From positions 310,001-374,000 of the forward strand of contig CAVXZE010000021.1 of assembly GCA_963766175.1 (NCBI GenBank): a DNA stretch of 64,000 nucleotides. The letters are read 5' to 3'. The notes below the pieces were generated by a model. That model saw only the letters and a list, made by a program, of their open reading frames with translations, made no database searches and had not been told where the DNA came from. The translations under genes were made by a program, and so were the position numbers. The DNA comes from CAVXZE01 sp963766175. Lineage in GTDB: Bacteria > Myxococcota_A > UBA9160 > UBA6930. This document shows, piece after piece, positions 6,521 to 15,141 of this stretch (positions are counted from its first letter, which is position 1; each line of letters begins with the position of its first letter).

Positions 6521-9232
6521 ATGGAAACGCCTCACCGATTCGGTGGTCTCGTCGCAGCCGCACTCCTCGGCTTGGCGCTGGCACCGCCTCCCGCTCTCTC
6601 CGTAGAGACCGGGCTCCATGCCGTGCGCGTCACCCAGGCCAACGCGGCCGGCCTGCTCCCGGGTGGCCCGGATGCGATCGGCGGAATCGGCGATTGGGCT
6701 CTCGGAAACGGCACCCTCTGCGCGGTGATCACCGACTCCCCCCACGAGTCGATCCTCTCGGCGGGGGGTGGCTTCCTGGTCGACCTGGGCCACTGCGGCC
6801 GCGACGACGACCAGTTCAACATTCTCCAACCACTGCTGAATGCCTCCCAGGAGCAGGTCCCCACGACCCGCGAGATCTCGGCGCAGATCTCCGACGGGGA
6901 GGCGCGGATCGTCACGGAGGCCGTCTTCGAGGGAGGGACGTTCACCACGACCTACGCCCTGGATCTCGTGGACCCGAACGCACTCCGGATTCGGTCCGAG
7001 CTTCGACGGGTGGAAGACGGTCCCCGGGTGCGAATCCTGGGAGACGTGTCGCTCCACGGAGACGGCTCGCTCCGCCCCTTCACCATCTCCACCGAGCACC
7101 CCGAGGCGACGGTGGGATTCACGCACCCCCAGGTGAATTCCGACGATCTCCTCCAGATGATCCGGGCGGTAGTCCCTGCGGACTTCCACGTGTGGGTCGG
7201 CGGCGATGCTCTCGAGCCCGGGATTGCCTATGGACTCCGCCTCACCGCCGCCAGGCGGGTCCGCGCGGACGGCGAGAGCCAGGAGCTTCCCTACTTCTCC
7301 ATCAACGGCTCCGATTTCTCGCTGCTGGGGCTCCTCTCCCGGACCTGCTGGCTCGGTGGCGCGGACGGTGCGGGACCACTCGAGCTGGCACAGGCTCTGT
7401 TCATGGACGTAGGGGTCGGCGATACCCTCCTCTACGAGCGAGAGCTCCGGGTGGGAAGCCGGGCGGATGTCGCAGCGGTCACCGACCAGATCTGGCGCGA
7501 CGCGCCGCGGGTCACGGGACGGGTCGACGACCCGTCGGCGCGGCTGCACGTCGACCGCGACGACGGCACGCCCATGACCCAGGTACGACCGGCGCCAGAC
7601 GGCAGCTTCGCGTTTCGGATTCCCCGCGGCCACTACCGCCTGCGCGCCGTCGCCCCCGGCGCCCGCGCGCTCGAGCGCGCCTTCCTGGTGGGAAGAGCAG
7701 AGGTCGCTCTGGAACCGCTGGCGATGGGGGCGGCGAGCCGGGTGCGCCTGCCCCAGGGACACGCGATGCGCCTGGTGGTCGTGGGGTCGGGAGCCACGTC
7801 GAGCCCGCGGCTGGGCGACGATCTGCTCGGATTCCGTATAGGGGAGAGACCGGTGCCGAACGCGCTGGTCGGAAACGAGGTATCCCTGGCGGGAATCCCG
7901 GGGGACCCCGAGGAGATCGTGCTCTCGGCGGGTCGCTACCAGGTCTACGCGACTCGAGGACCGGAGTACGGGATTCACCGCGCAGACCTCTCGGTGGAAC
8001 CCGGCGAGGTCCTCCCTCTCGAGATCGACGTACCGGATCGGGTACTGACGACACCCGGTTGGATCTCGGCCGACCTTCACGTCCACGCGGTCGGCAGTGA
8101 CGACTCCACCATGCCCCTGCGCGCGCGCATCGACACCCTGCTGGCCCAGGGACTCGACGTGGTGGTGTCCACCGACCACGACCAACTGGTCGATTACGGA
8201 CCGCTGATCCGCAGCCTCGACCTCGGGGATCGGGTCGCCAGCGTGGTGGGGGTCGAGATCACCAGCACCGCCCGGGAGGCTGCGGTTCCCTACACCGCGG
8301 GGCACCTGAACGCCTTCCCCCTCCCTCTGAAACCGCTCGAGTACCGGGACGGCGCACCCCGGAGCGAGGACGCTCGCGTGCGTCAGATCGTACAGAACAT
8401 CCACGGACTCGGGGGAGAGCGCCTGGTCCAGATGAATCACCCGAGAGCCCCGACACTCGACGATGAGATCTTGAACTACTTCTCACACCTCGCGGTGGCG
8501 GGCGAATCCTTCGATCCGGCGCTCGGCCTCGACTCGGCGCCGAATCGCGTGATGATCGAGCCCGACCCGGCCACGGGACTGCGCGACCTGGACTTCGACG
8601 CCGTCGAGCTCATGAACGGCCCCTCCATGGTGAGCTACTACCGCACCCGGGCCGACTGGTTTTCGCTGCTGCTCCAGGGCGAATTCCGCACGGCCACCGC
8701 CAACAGCGATTCGCACCGGGTGGGACAGCTGCTGGGGCTGCCGCGCAACTACGTGCAGCTGGCGAACGATGCGCCCCGGAGCTTCGATGAGGTGAGCTTC
8801 GTACGCGCCGTGCGCGAGGGGAGAGTCTACGGAACCACCGGACCGCTTCTCGAGGTCGTTCTGGGGGATGCGGGGCTCGGAGAGCGCTTCCGCGGGCGTT
8901 CGGGCACCTTGCGTGTGGAGGTGAAGGCCGCTCACTGGGTCCCGGTATCGACTCTCCGGGTATACGTGAACGCCGCCCTGGAACGGAAGCTCCCGATTCG
9001 TGCGGGCGAGACCCGCGAGGTGAACCTCGAGTTCGCGCGGGATTCCTTCGTGACCGTCGAGGTGGAGGGAGAGACGGACGCGACCTTCGAGGCGGTGAAC
9101 CCTGGCTTCCCCTCCTTCGCCTTCACCAACCCCATCTTCGTGGATGCCGACGGAAACGGAGAGTGGACGGCTCCAGGTCTGCCCGCCTCCCTCCCGGAGA
9201 CGATCCGCGACCCGCTGCGAGATCTGGACTAG
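6521..9232 (+). CDS. Secreted CehA/McbA-type PHP metallohydrolase
   Basis: 903 residues; the start ATG at 6521 gives a signal peptide (about residues 1-27, ALLGLALAPPPALS). The first 500 residues are beta-rich and include a carboxypeptidase-regulatory-like segment (GSFAFRIPRGHYRLRAVAPG). A PHP domain follows from about residue 510: DLHVHA (Asp518, His520, His522), STDHD (Asp552, His553), MNHPRA and NSDSH, which together give the metal ligands of CehA-type hydrolases. Such enzymes are annotated as phosphoesterases or carbamate hydrolases; CehA itself hydrolyses carbaryl. Here it is exported, probably periplasmic, and follows the glycosidase by 11 bp. Substrate unknown. The C-terminal 100 residues are again beta-sandwich-like. 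Confidence 0.85.
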   Translation: METPHRFGGLVAAALLGLALAPPPALSVETGLHAVRVTQANAAGLLPGGPDAIGGIGDWALGNGTLCAVITDSPHESILSAGGGFLVDLGHCGRDDDQFNILQPLLNASQEQVPTTREISAQISDGEARIVTEAVFEGGTFTTTYALDLVDPNALRIRSELRRVEDGPRVRILGDVSLHGDGSLRPFTISTEHPEATVGFTHPQVNSDDLLQMIRAVVPADFHVWVGGDALEPGIAYGLRLTAARRVRADGESQELPYFSINGSDFSLLGLLSRTCWLGGADGAGPLELAQALFMDVGVGDTLLYERELRVGSRADVAAVTDQIWRDAPRVTGRVDDPSARLHVDRDDGTPMTQVRPAPDGSFAFRIPRGHYRLRAVAPGARALERAFLVGRAEVALEPLAMGAASRVRLPQGHAMRLVVVGSGATSSPRLGDDLLGFRIGERPVPNALVGNEVSLAGIPGDPEEIVLSAGRYQVYATRGPEYGIHRADLSVEPGEVLPLEIDVPDRVLTTPGWISADLHVHAVGSDDSTMPLRARIDTLLAQGLDVVVSTDHDQLVDYGPLIRSLDLGDRVASVVGVEITSTAREAAVPYTAGHLNAFPLPLKPLEYRDGAPRSEDARVRQIVQNIHGLGGERLVQMNHPRAPTLDDEILNYFSHLAVAGESFDPALGLDSAPNRVMIEPDPATGLRDLDFDAVELMNGPSMVSYYRTRADWFSLLLQGEFRTATANSDSHRVGQLLGLPRNYVQLANDAPRSFDEVSFVRAVREGRVYGTTGPLLEVVLGDAGLGERFRGRSGTLRVEVKAAHWVPVSTLRVYVNAALERKLPIRAGETREVNLEFARDSFVTVEVEGETDATFEAVNPGFPSFAFTNPIFVDADGNGEWTAPGLPASLPETIRDPLRDLD

Positions 9233-9247
9233 AGGAGCACTCCGACC

Positions 9248-9715
9248 ATGGTGGATCTGCAGGAGATCGAGGCGATCAAGCGACTCAAGTACAAGTACAT
9301 GCGCTGCATCGACGAGAAACGCTGGGACGAGCTCGCGGAGTGCTTCACCGAGGACGCCACCGTCTCCTACAGCGGAGGCAAGTACGCGTTCGCCGGCAGG
9401 GACGCGATCATGAAGTTCCTGGTGGATTCGATGGACCGCGACAGCTTCCTCTCCAGCCATCGGATCGGTCAGCCCGAGATCGAGCTCACCAGCGAGGCGA
9501 CGGCGACGGGGATCTGGGCCCTCGAAGACACCGTGATCGACACGCAGTTCGAGATCACCCTGCGCGGATCGGCTTTCTACCGCGACGAGTACCGGAAGAT
9601 CGATGGAGAGTGGAAGATCCGGTCCACCGGCTACGAGCGGACCTTCGAGGAGATCGAATCGCGCAAGGAGAGTCCGAGCCTGAAGCTCACCCAGCGGCAG
9701 TGGGGCGCAGAATAG
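9248..9715 (+). CDS. SnoaL-like/NTF2-fold polyketide- or steroid-type enzyme
   Basis: 155 residues, ATG at 9248 after GAGGAGCA. It has the standard alpha+beta cone order: LQEIEAIKRLKYKYMRCIDEKRWDELAECFTEDATV, then a sheet with a final DGEWKI strand. The family includes steroid delta-isomerase, scytalone dehydratase and bile-acid 7alpha-dehydratase; the opening and length are nearest the SnoaL_4/BaiE-type proteins. A catalytic Asp/His pair is plausible (Asp near residue 41, His at about 78 in SSHRIG) but unproven. The next gene is an acyl-CoA ligase 53 bp away, so it could act on a CoA-bound ring compound. Function is inferred from fold and context only. Confidence 0.75.
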   Translation: MVDLQEIEAIKRLKYKYMRCIDEKRWDELAECFTEDATVSYSGGKYAFAGRDAIMKFLVDSMDRDSFLSSHRIGQPEIELTSEATATGIWALEDTVIDTQFEITLRGSAFYRDEYRKIDGEWKIRSTGYERTFEEIESRKESPSLKLTQRQWGAE

Positions 9716-9768
9716 CCCGAACCTGCTAGAGCCTCCGATCCGCGAACGGACCAGGGAGGAGATCTACC

Positions 9769-11418
9769 ATGCCGACCATCGAGGAGCTGCTCCGCGCTCG
9801 CGTCGGTGACTCTCGGACCGCGCTGCGTTTCGAAGACCAGACCTGGAGCTATGGCGAGTACGTGGACGCCTGCGCCGAGCGCGCGGCGTATCTGCTGGAG
9901 AGCCGACACGAGGGTCCCTTCCACGTGGGAGTGCTCCTCGACAACGTTCCCGAGTTCGCGATGTGGCTGGGCGCCGGAGCCCTGGCCGGCGCTGCCGTGG
10001 TCGGAATCAATCCCACCCGGCGCGGCGCCGAGCTGGCGCGAGACATTACCCACACCCAGTGCCAGCTGCTGGTGACCGATTCGCCCTACCGGGCGCTTCT
10101 CGAAGATCTCGAGATGGGAATCGAGGAGGATCGCGTTCTCGACATCGACTCGACCACCTACACCGAGGCACTGAAGCCCTACCGCGGGGTGCCGCTCCCG
10201 GAGGTGGAGATCACCGAGAGCACGCTCTTCCTCCTGATCTTCACTTCCGGCACCAGCGGCGCACCCAAGGCCTGCCTCTGCTCGCAGGGGCGACTGGCGA
10301 CGATCGCACCGATCCTGGCGCAGATGCAGCAGCTCTCGGAGAAGGACGTCTGCTATCTGGCGATGCCGATGTTCCACTCGAACGCGTTGATGGCCGGCTG
10401 GGCGCCCGCGGTCTCGGCCGGGGCCACTTGCGCCCTGCGGCGGAAGTTCTCGGCGTCGGGCTTTCTCGCCGACGTGCGCCGCTTCGGTGTGACCTACTTC
10501 AATTACGTCGGCAAGCCGCTGGCATACATCCTCGCGACCCCGGAGCGGCCCGATGACCACCAGAACAGCCTCGTCCGGGCCTTCGGAAACGAGGCCACGG
10601 AGCAGGACATCGAGCGCTTCCAGAAGCGGTTCGGCTGCATCGTCACCGACGCCTTCGGCTCCACCGAGGGGGTGATCCACGTGACGCGAACGCCCGACAT
10701 GCCGCCCGGCGCCCTGGGCCGGGCGACGGAGGGCATCGCGGTCCTGGACCCCGGAACAGGCGCCGAATGTCCACCGGCCCGATTCGATGAAGCGCGCCGG
10801 CTGCTGAACCCCGAGCAGGCGATCGGAGAGCTGGCCAACAAGCTGGGAGGGGTGAGCTTCGAGGGCTACTGGAGAAACGACGAGGCGAGTTCGGCGCACC
10901 TGCGGGATGGGATCTACTGGAGCGGCGATCTGGCCTACCGGGACGAGGAGGGATTTTTCTACTTCGCCGGCCGCAACTCCGACTGGCTCCGCGTCGACGG
11001 TGAGAACTTCGCCGCGGCGCCGGTGGAGCGCATCCTCACCCGCTTCCCTGGCGTCGCATTGGCGGCGGTCTACCCGGTCCCGGACGTGATTGTCGGTGAT
11101 CAGGTGATGGCAGCGCTGCAGCTGCTTCCGGACACATCATTCGACGCCGAGGCCTTCGCCTCCTTTCTCGAGCGGCAGACCGATCTCGGCACCAAGTGGG
11201 CGCCGCGCTTCGTCCGGATCTGCGGCGCTCTTCCGGTCACCGAGACCAACAAGATCCTCAAACGGAAGCTCCGGAACCAAGGCTGGGAGTGCGACGATCG
11301 GGTCTGGTGGCGACCCGAGAAGAGCGACCCCTTCCGGACACTGACACCGAGCGACGTCGCCGAGATCGCCGCGGAGTTCGCCGCTCGAGGGCGCAGCTCC
11401 GCCCTCGCGGGAATCTGA
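9769..11418 (+). CDS. Acyl-CoA synthetase, FadD17-like
   Basis: 549-residue ANL-superfamily ligase. P-loop IFTSGTSGAPKACLCSQGR is about residues 156-174, the A5 motif is DAFGSTEGVIHVTRTP, the A7/A8 hinge is YWSGDLAYRDEEGFFYFAGRNSDWLRVDGENFA and the adenylation lysine is in ETNKILKRKLRNQGW. The APKACLC variant and spacing resemble FadD17, the mycobacterial ligase that activates short side chains of steroid intermediates. AGGGAGGAG precedes the ATG. It lies 7 kb from the igr-like operon and could supply its CoA-thioester substrate; this is inference. A medium- or long-chain fatty-acid ligase role is the alternative. Confidence 0.85.
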   Translation: MPTIEELLRARVGDSRTALRFEDQTWSYGEYVDACAERAAYLLESRHEGPFHVGVLLDNVPEFAMWLGAGALAGAAVVGINPTRRGAELARDITHTQCQLLVTDSPYRALLEDLEMGIEEDRVLDIDSTTYTEALKPYRGVPLPEVEITESTLFLLIFTSGTSGAPKACLCSQGRLATIAPILAQMQQLSEKDVCYLAMPMFHSNALMAGWAPAVSAGATCALRRKFSASGFLADVRRFGVTYFNYVGKPLAYILATPERPDDHQNSLVRAFGNEATEQDIERFQKRFGCIVTDAFGSTEGVIHVTRTPDMPPGALGRATEGIAVLDPGTGAECPPARFDEARRLLNPEQAIGELANKLGGVSFEGYWRNDEASSAHLRDGIYWSGDLAYRDEEGFFYFAGRNSDWLRVDGENFAAAPVERILTRFPGVALAAVYPVPDVIVGDQVMAALQLLPDTSFDAEAFASFLERQTDLGTKWAPRFVRICGALPVTETNKILKRKLRNQGWECDDRVWWRPEKSDPFRTLTPSDVAEIAAEFAARGRSSALAGI

Positions 11419-11424
11419 GCCGGT

Positions 11425-12801
11425 TCATCCGCCCCGCAGCAGGACGAGATACAGCAGCAGCAGCACGGCGGTCCCCGTCATCGGCCAACGCAGCTCCCGG
11501 GCGCGTCCACTGGCCAGCTTGAGGACGGGATAGGCGATGAATCCCAGTGCGAGCCCATCGCTGATCGAGTAGGAGAGGGGAATCCCGATCAGGATCAGAA
11601 AGGCGGGAAGGGCCTCGGTCGTGTCCCGCCATTCGATCCGCTGCACGCTGCGAAGCATCATCGCCCCGACCAGGACGAGCGCAGGCGCCGTGAGGGGCGG
11701 ATAGCCTCCCACCATGGTGACGACGGGAGCGAAGAAGAGGGCGGCCAGGAAGAGTGCCGCGGTGGTCAGGCTGGCGAGGCCGGTGCGGGCGCCCTGCTCC
11801 ACGCCCGCGGCGCTCTCGATGAAGCTCGTCACCGTGCTGGTTCCCATCGCGGCGCCGGCGACGGTTCCGACCGCATCCGAGATGTAGGCGCGCTCGGGAT
11901 GGGGGAAGGCGCCCTTTTCGACCAGGTCCGCCGCCTCGGTCACGCCGACCAGCGTGCCGAGCGTGTCGAAGAAGTCCATCAGCAACAGGACCAGGACATA
12001 GGGCAGCATTGCGAGGGAGAGTGCCGCCGCGATGTCCATCTGGAACAGGGTGGGCGCGATGGAGGGTGGCAAGGCCAGGATGGCGTCGGCGATGACGAAC
12101 CCCTCCATCGCCGGGCCCCCGGCGTCCGGAAGGACCGCCCGGAGCACGACCGCGACCAGCGTCGCGACCGCGATCCCCCAGAGGATCGAGCCACGAACCT
12201 TCCGGGCGTGCAGCGCTGCAGCCGCGATCAGTCCGCAGAAGAAGACGACGAGACCCGGAGAGAGCCAGTCGGGATTCAGGCGCACCAGCGTGCCCGGAGA
12301 CTGGAGCACGAGCCCGGCGTTGCGCAGGCCGATGAACGCAATGAAGAGCCCGATACCTCCCGCGATCCCCGCGCGCAGGCTGGGCGAGATGGCATCGGAG
12401 AGCAGCTTGCGCATTCCCAGCAGCGTGATCAGGAGAAAGAGCAGGCCAGCGAGGAAGACGACTCCCAGCGCCACCTGCCAGGCGTTCGCATGTCCCGCTG
12501 CTGCCGCCGCGGGAATCACGGTGAGGACGAAGAAGAAGTTCTCGCCCATGCCCGGGGCCTGCGCGATGGGGGTTCGCGCGTAGAGGGCCATCACGGCGGT
12601 GGCCAGGGCGGCCGCCAGGCAGGTTGCCGTCGTCACCGCACCGAAGTCGAGCCCGGTCTCGGTGCCGAACATCTGACCGGAGAGAACTGCTGGCTGGACC
12701 ACGATGATGTAGGCCATGGTCAGGAACGTGGTGGTTCCCGCGAGGATCTCGCGGCGAGCATCGGTCCCGCGCTCTTCGAGCTGGAAGAATCGGTCGAGCA
12801 T
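11425..12801 (-). CDS. NCS2-family purine permease
   Basis: 458-residue inner-membrane transporter of the guanine/hypoxanthine (PbuG/AdeP/GhxP) branch, with about 12-14 hydrophobic segments. The start FFQLEERGTDARREILAG followed by TTFLTMAYIIVVQPAVLS is the family signature. The central GMGENFFFV segment and LLLMDFFDTLGTLVGVTEAA match the substrate and proton-coupling region of nucleobase:cation symporters. The gene ends 7 bp from the convergent acyl-CoA ligase and is divergent from copA. Role: proton-coupled uptake of purine bases for salvage. No purine riboswitch was recognised in the short leader. Confidence 0.93.
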   Translation of the reverse strand: MLDRFFQLEERGTDARREILAGTTTFLTMAYIIVVQPAVLSGQMFGTETGLDFGAVTTATCLAAALATAVMALYARTPIAQAPGMGENFFFVLTVIPAAAAAGHANAWQVALGVVFLAGLLFLLITLLGMRKLLSDAISPSLRAGIAGGIGLFIAFIGLRNAGLVLQSPGTLVRLNPDWLSPGLVVFFCGLIAAAALHARKVRGSILWGIAVATLVAVVLRAVLPDAGGPAMEGFVIADAILALPPSIAPTLFQMDIAAALSLAMLPYVLVLLLMDFFDTLGTLVGVTEAADLVEKGAFPHPERAYISDAVGTVAGAAMGTSTVTSFIESAAGVEQGARTGLASLTTAALFLAALFFAPVVTMVGGYPPLTAPALVLVGAMMLRSVQRIEWRDTTEALPAFLILIGIPLSYSISDGLALGFIAYPVLKLASGRARELRWPMTGTAVLLLLYLVLLRGG

Positions 12802-12887
12802 GGCCTCCCGGCTGGGGCGAGCCCAGAGGCTATCAAGTCGCCACCGGGCACGCTGGTCGAAGCGTCGAGATTCCCTTGGATCCTCCC

Positions 12888-12903
12888 CACCCCGGGCGGG
12901 GTG
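12888..12903 (+). promoter_or_regulatory. CsoR-like dyad CACCCC-N4-GGGGTG upstream of copA
   Basis: CACCCCGGGCGGGGTG is a perfect 6-bp inverted repeat with a 4-bp spacer, 42 bp before the copA start. Copper-sensing CsoR repressors bind TACCC(C)-N4/5-(G)GGGTA dyads in front of copper ATPases. The outer bases differ (C/G instead of T/A). TGCTATTTT immediately downstream (12902-12910) resembles an extended -10, which would put the operator over the promoter. A simple GC hairpin is the alternative. Confidence 0.4.
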
Positions 12904-12944
12904 CTATTTTCTTCACAGGCGATTCGCCCGGAGGCCAACCGAGC

Positions 12945-15134
12945 ATGACCGCTCCCGATCCCCAGGCCGCGACCGTCTTCGATTTCGACATCGAGGGCAT
13001 GCGCTGCGCGAGTTGCTCCTCCAGGGTCGAGGAAACGCTTCGAAAGCAGCCGGGAGTTCAGCAGGCCTCGGTGAATCTGGCACTCGCGCGGGCGCGCGTG
13101 GCGCTCGCGCCCGATGCCGGCTCCGAGACGGGTTCGATCGAGGAGGCGGTGCGCGACCTGGGCTTCGGCATCGAGCGCCGCGCGCCGCGCGCTCTTTCCG
13201 AGAGCCCCGTCGCCCGACAGCAGCAAGAAGTAGCGACGGCGCGGAGGCGTGCGCTCCTGGCGGCGCTCTTCAGCGCGCCGGTGCTGCTGCTGGGAATGAG
13301 TGGTGCGGGAGGGGCGCCCGGGCTCATCGTCCAGGCGGCACTGACGACGCTGGTCGAGTGGGTCTTCGGCTGGGAGTTCCACCGCAGCGCCGTGCAGCGC
13401 GCCCGCCGGTTCGGCGCCAACATGGACACCCTGGTCTCCCTGGGCACCCTTGCCGCCTACCTCTACTCGCTCTGGGCCCTGGCGATGGGCGAGGCGGTCT
13501 TCTTCGATACGGCGGCCGTGATCATCACCTTGATCCTGACCGGTCGCTTCCTGGAGGCGCGCGCACGGGGTCGCGCCTCGCAGGCGGTCACGCGCCTGCT
13601 CGAGCTCGGCGAAAAGGAGGCGCGGGTGCTCCGGGAAGGCGACGAGATCGCCGTCCCCTCAGAGCAGCTGCTGCCGGGTGATCTGTTGGTGGTCCGGCCG
13701 GGCGAGAAGATTCCCACCGACGGAACCATCGTGGAGGGACGCTCCTCCTTCGACGAGAGCATGCTCACCGGCGAGTCGCTTCCGGTGGACAAGGGGCCGG
13801 GAGACGGAGTCTTCGGCGCCACCCTCAACCAGGAAGGACGGGTGGTGGTCGAAGTCACGCGGGTGGGAGAAGAAACCGCCCTCGCCCGCATCGCCAGGAT
13901 GGTCGAGGAAGCGCAGTCCTCCAAGGCCCCGGTGCAGAAGCTCGCCGACCGGGTCGCCGGCGTCTTCGTCCCGGTGGTTCTCGCAATCGGTGCGGCGACC
14001 TTCGCCGGCTGGCTCCTCAGTGGGGTCGAGGTGGCGATGGCACTGCGCAACGCGGTCGCGGTCCTGATCATCGCCTGTCCCTGCGCGCTGGGTCTGGCGA
14101 CGCCGGCAGCGATCCTGGTCGGAACCGGCCGCGGGGCCGAGCTCGGTGTCCTCTTCAAGGGGAGCGACGCCTTCGAGTTCGCGCGCGCCATCGATGTCGT
14201 GGTATTCGACAAGACCGGGACCCTCACCCACGGCCAGATGAGGCTCACCGACATCGTGCCCGACCCCTCCGCAGGCATCGACGAGAGCGAGTTGCTGGGC
14301 CGCGTGGCCGCGCTCGAGAACGCCAGCGAGCACCCGGTGGGCCGTGCCGTGGCGGAAGCCGCCAGGAGCCGTGGCATCCCGCTGCCGCCGGTGGAGGACT
14401 TCGAGAATCTGGCCGGCCGCGGCGTGCGCGGGCGCGTGGGCGGCGACGAGGTCCTGGTGGGGCGAACCAGCCTGATGCAGGAGTTCGGCCTCGAGAGCCC
14501 CGCCGAAGTGACGGCGAAGCTCGAAGAGTTGGAGCGGCAGGGCAAGACCGCCTTCCTCGCCGCCTTCGGGGGGCGGGTTCGCGGAGTGCTGGCCGTGGCC
14601 GACACCGCTCGTGCCTCTGCCATCCCGGCGCTTCGTTCCCTCGAGGCGATGGGAATCGAGATCGCGATGATGAGCGGAGACAATCGGCGCACGGCGGAAG
14701 CGATTGCCTCGCAGCTCGGGATCGCACGGGTGGTCGCGGAGGTGTTGCCGGACGAGAAGGCGCGGCGCGTCGCGGCACTGCGCGGCGAGAAGAAGAGTGT
14801 CGCCTTCGTAGGGGATGGGATAAACGACGCACCGGCGCTCTCCGAGGCCGACCTGGGCATCGCCGTGGGCTCGGGCACCGACATCGCCATCGAGGCCGGG
14901 GACGTGGTGCTGATGACACCGGACCCGCGGCTGGTCGTAACGGCGCTGCGCCTCGCGCGCCGGACCTACCGCACCATCGCCCAGAACCTGCTCTGGGCCT
15001 TCGGCTACAACGCCGCCGCGATTCCACTGGCAGCAGCGGGCTTCCTCGACCCGATGATCGCCGCGGGTGCGATGGCCCTCTCGAGCGTCTCGGTGCTGAG
15101 CAACAGCCTGCGCCTTCGCGGCTTCAGGAAATAG
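12945..15134 (+). CDS. copA: Copper-translocating P1B-type ATPase CopA
   Basis: 729 residues from ATG 12945, chosen because it starts just before the metal-binding domain. One N-terminal HMA domain carries GMRCASC (Cys21, Cys24). Transmembrane helices flank the actuator TGES loop and the ion-channel motif CPC (Cys378, Cys380 in IACPCALGLATPA), typical of Cu(I) pumps. The phosphorylated Asp422 lies in DKTGTLT, followed by the SEHPVG motif, the TGDN-like MSGDN and GDGINDAPAL; the last helix has the MALSSVSVLSNSLR pattern of CopA. It exports Cu+ from the cytoplasm at the cost of ATP. A CsoR-like dyad in the divergent gap suggests copper-induced control. No CopZ or cognate regulator is adjacent. 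Confidence 0.93.
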   Translation: MTAPDPQAATVFDFDIEGMRCASCSSRVEETLRKQPGVQQASVNLALARARVALAPDAGSETGSIEEAVRDLGFGIERRAPRALSESPVARQQQEVATARRRALLAALFSAPVLLLGMSGAGGAPGLIVQAALTTLVEWVFGWEFHRSAVQRARRFGANMDTLVSLGTLAAYLYSLWALAMGEAVFFDTAAVIITLILTGRFLEARARGRASQAVTRLLELGEKEARVLREGDEIAVPSEQLLPGDLLVVRPGEKIPTDGTIVEGRSSFDESMLTGESLPVDKGPGDGVFGATLNQEGRVVVEVTRVGEETALARIARMVEEAQSSKAPVQKLADRVAGVFVPVVLAIGAATFAGWLLSGVEVAMALRNAVAVLIIACPCALGLATPAAILVGTGRGAELGVLFKGSDAFEFARAIDVVVFDKTGTLTHGQMRLTDIVPDPSAGIDESELLGRVAALENASEHPVGRAVAEAARSRGIPLPPVEDFENLAGRGVRGRVGGDEVLVGRTSLMQEFGLESPAEVTAKLEELERQGKTAFLAAFGGRVRGVLAVADTARASAIPALRSLEAMGIEIAMMSGDNRRTAEAIASQLGIARVVAEVLPDEKARRVAALRGEKKSVAFVGDGINDAPALSEADLGIAVGSGTDIAIEAGDVVLMTPDPRLVVTALRLARRTYRTIAQNLLWAFGYNAAAIPLAAAGFLDPMIAAGAMALSSVSVLSNSLRLRGFRK

Positions 15135-15141
15135 TCGCTGG

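Noticed and set aside
4467..6584. 705-codon minus-strand open frame across GH116
   Set aside because: Antisense to an intact catalytic domain with conserved active-site residues; no recognisable protein.
6482..8440. 652-codon minus-strand open frame across the PHP gene
   Set aside because: Antisense shadow; the plus frame has signal peptide and metal motifs.
10378..10391. AACGCGTT palindrome in the acyl-CoA ligase
   Set aside because: Inside coding sequence and only partly matching the outer bases of the box.
12888..12910. Rho-independent terminator reading of the GC hairpin with CTATTTT
   Set aside because: It lies in a divergent promoter gap upstream of copA, not after a gene in that orientation, so an operator/promoter reading is more consistent.
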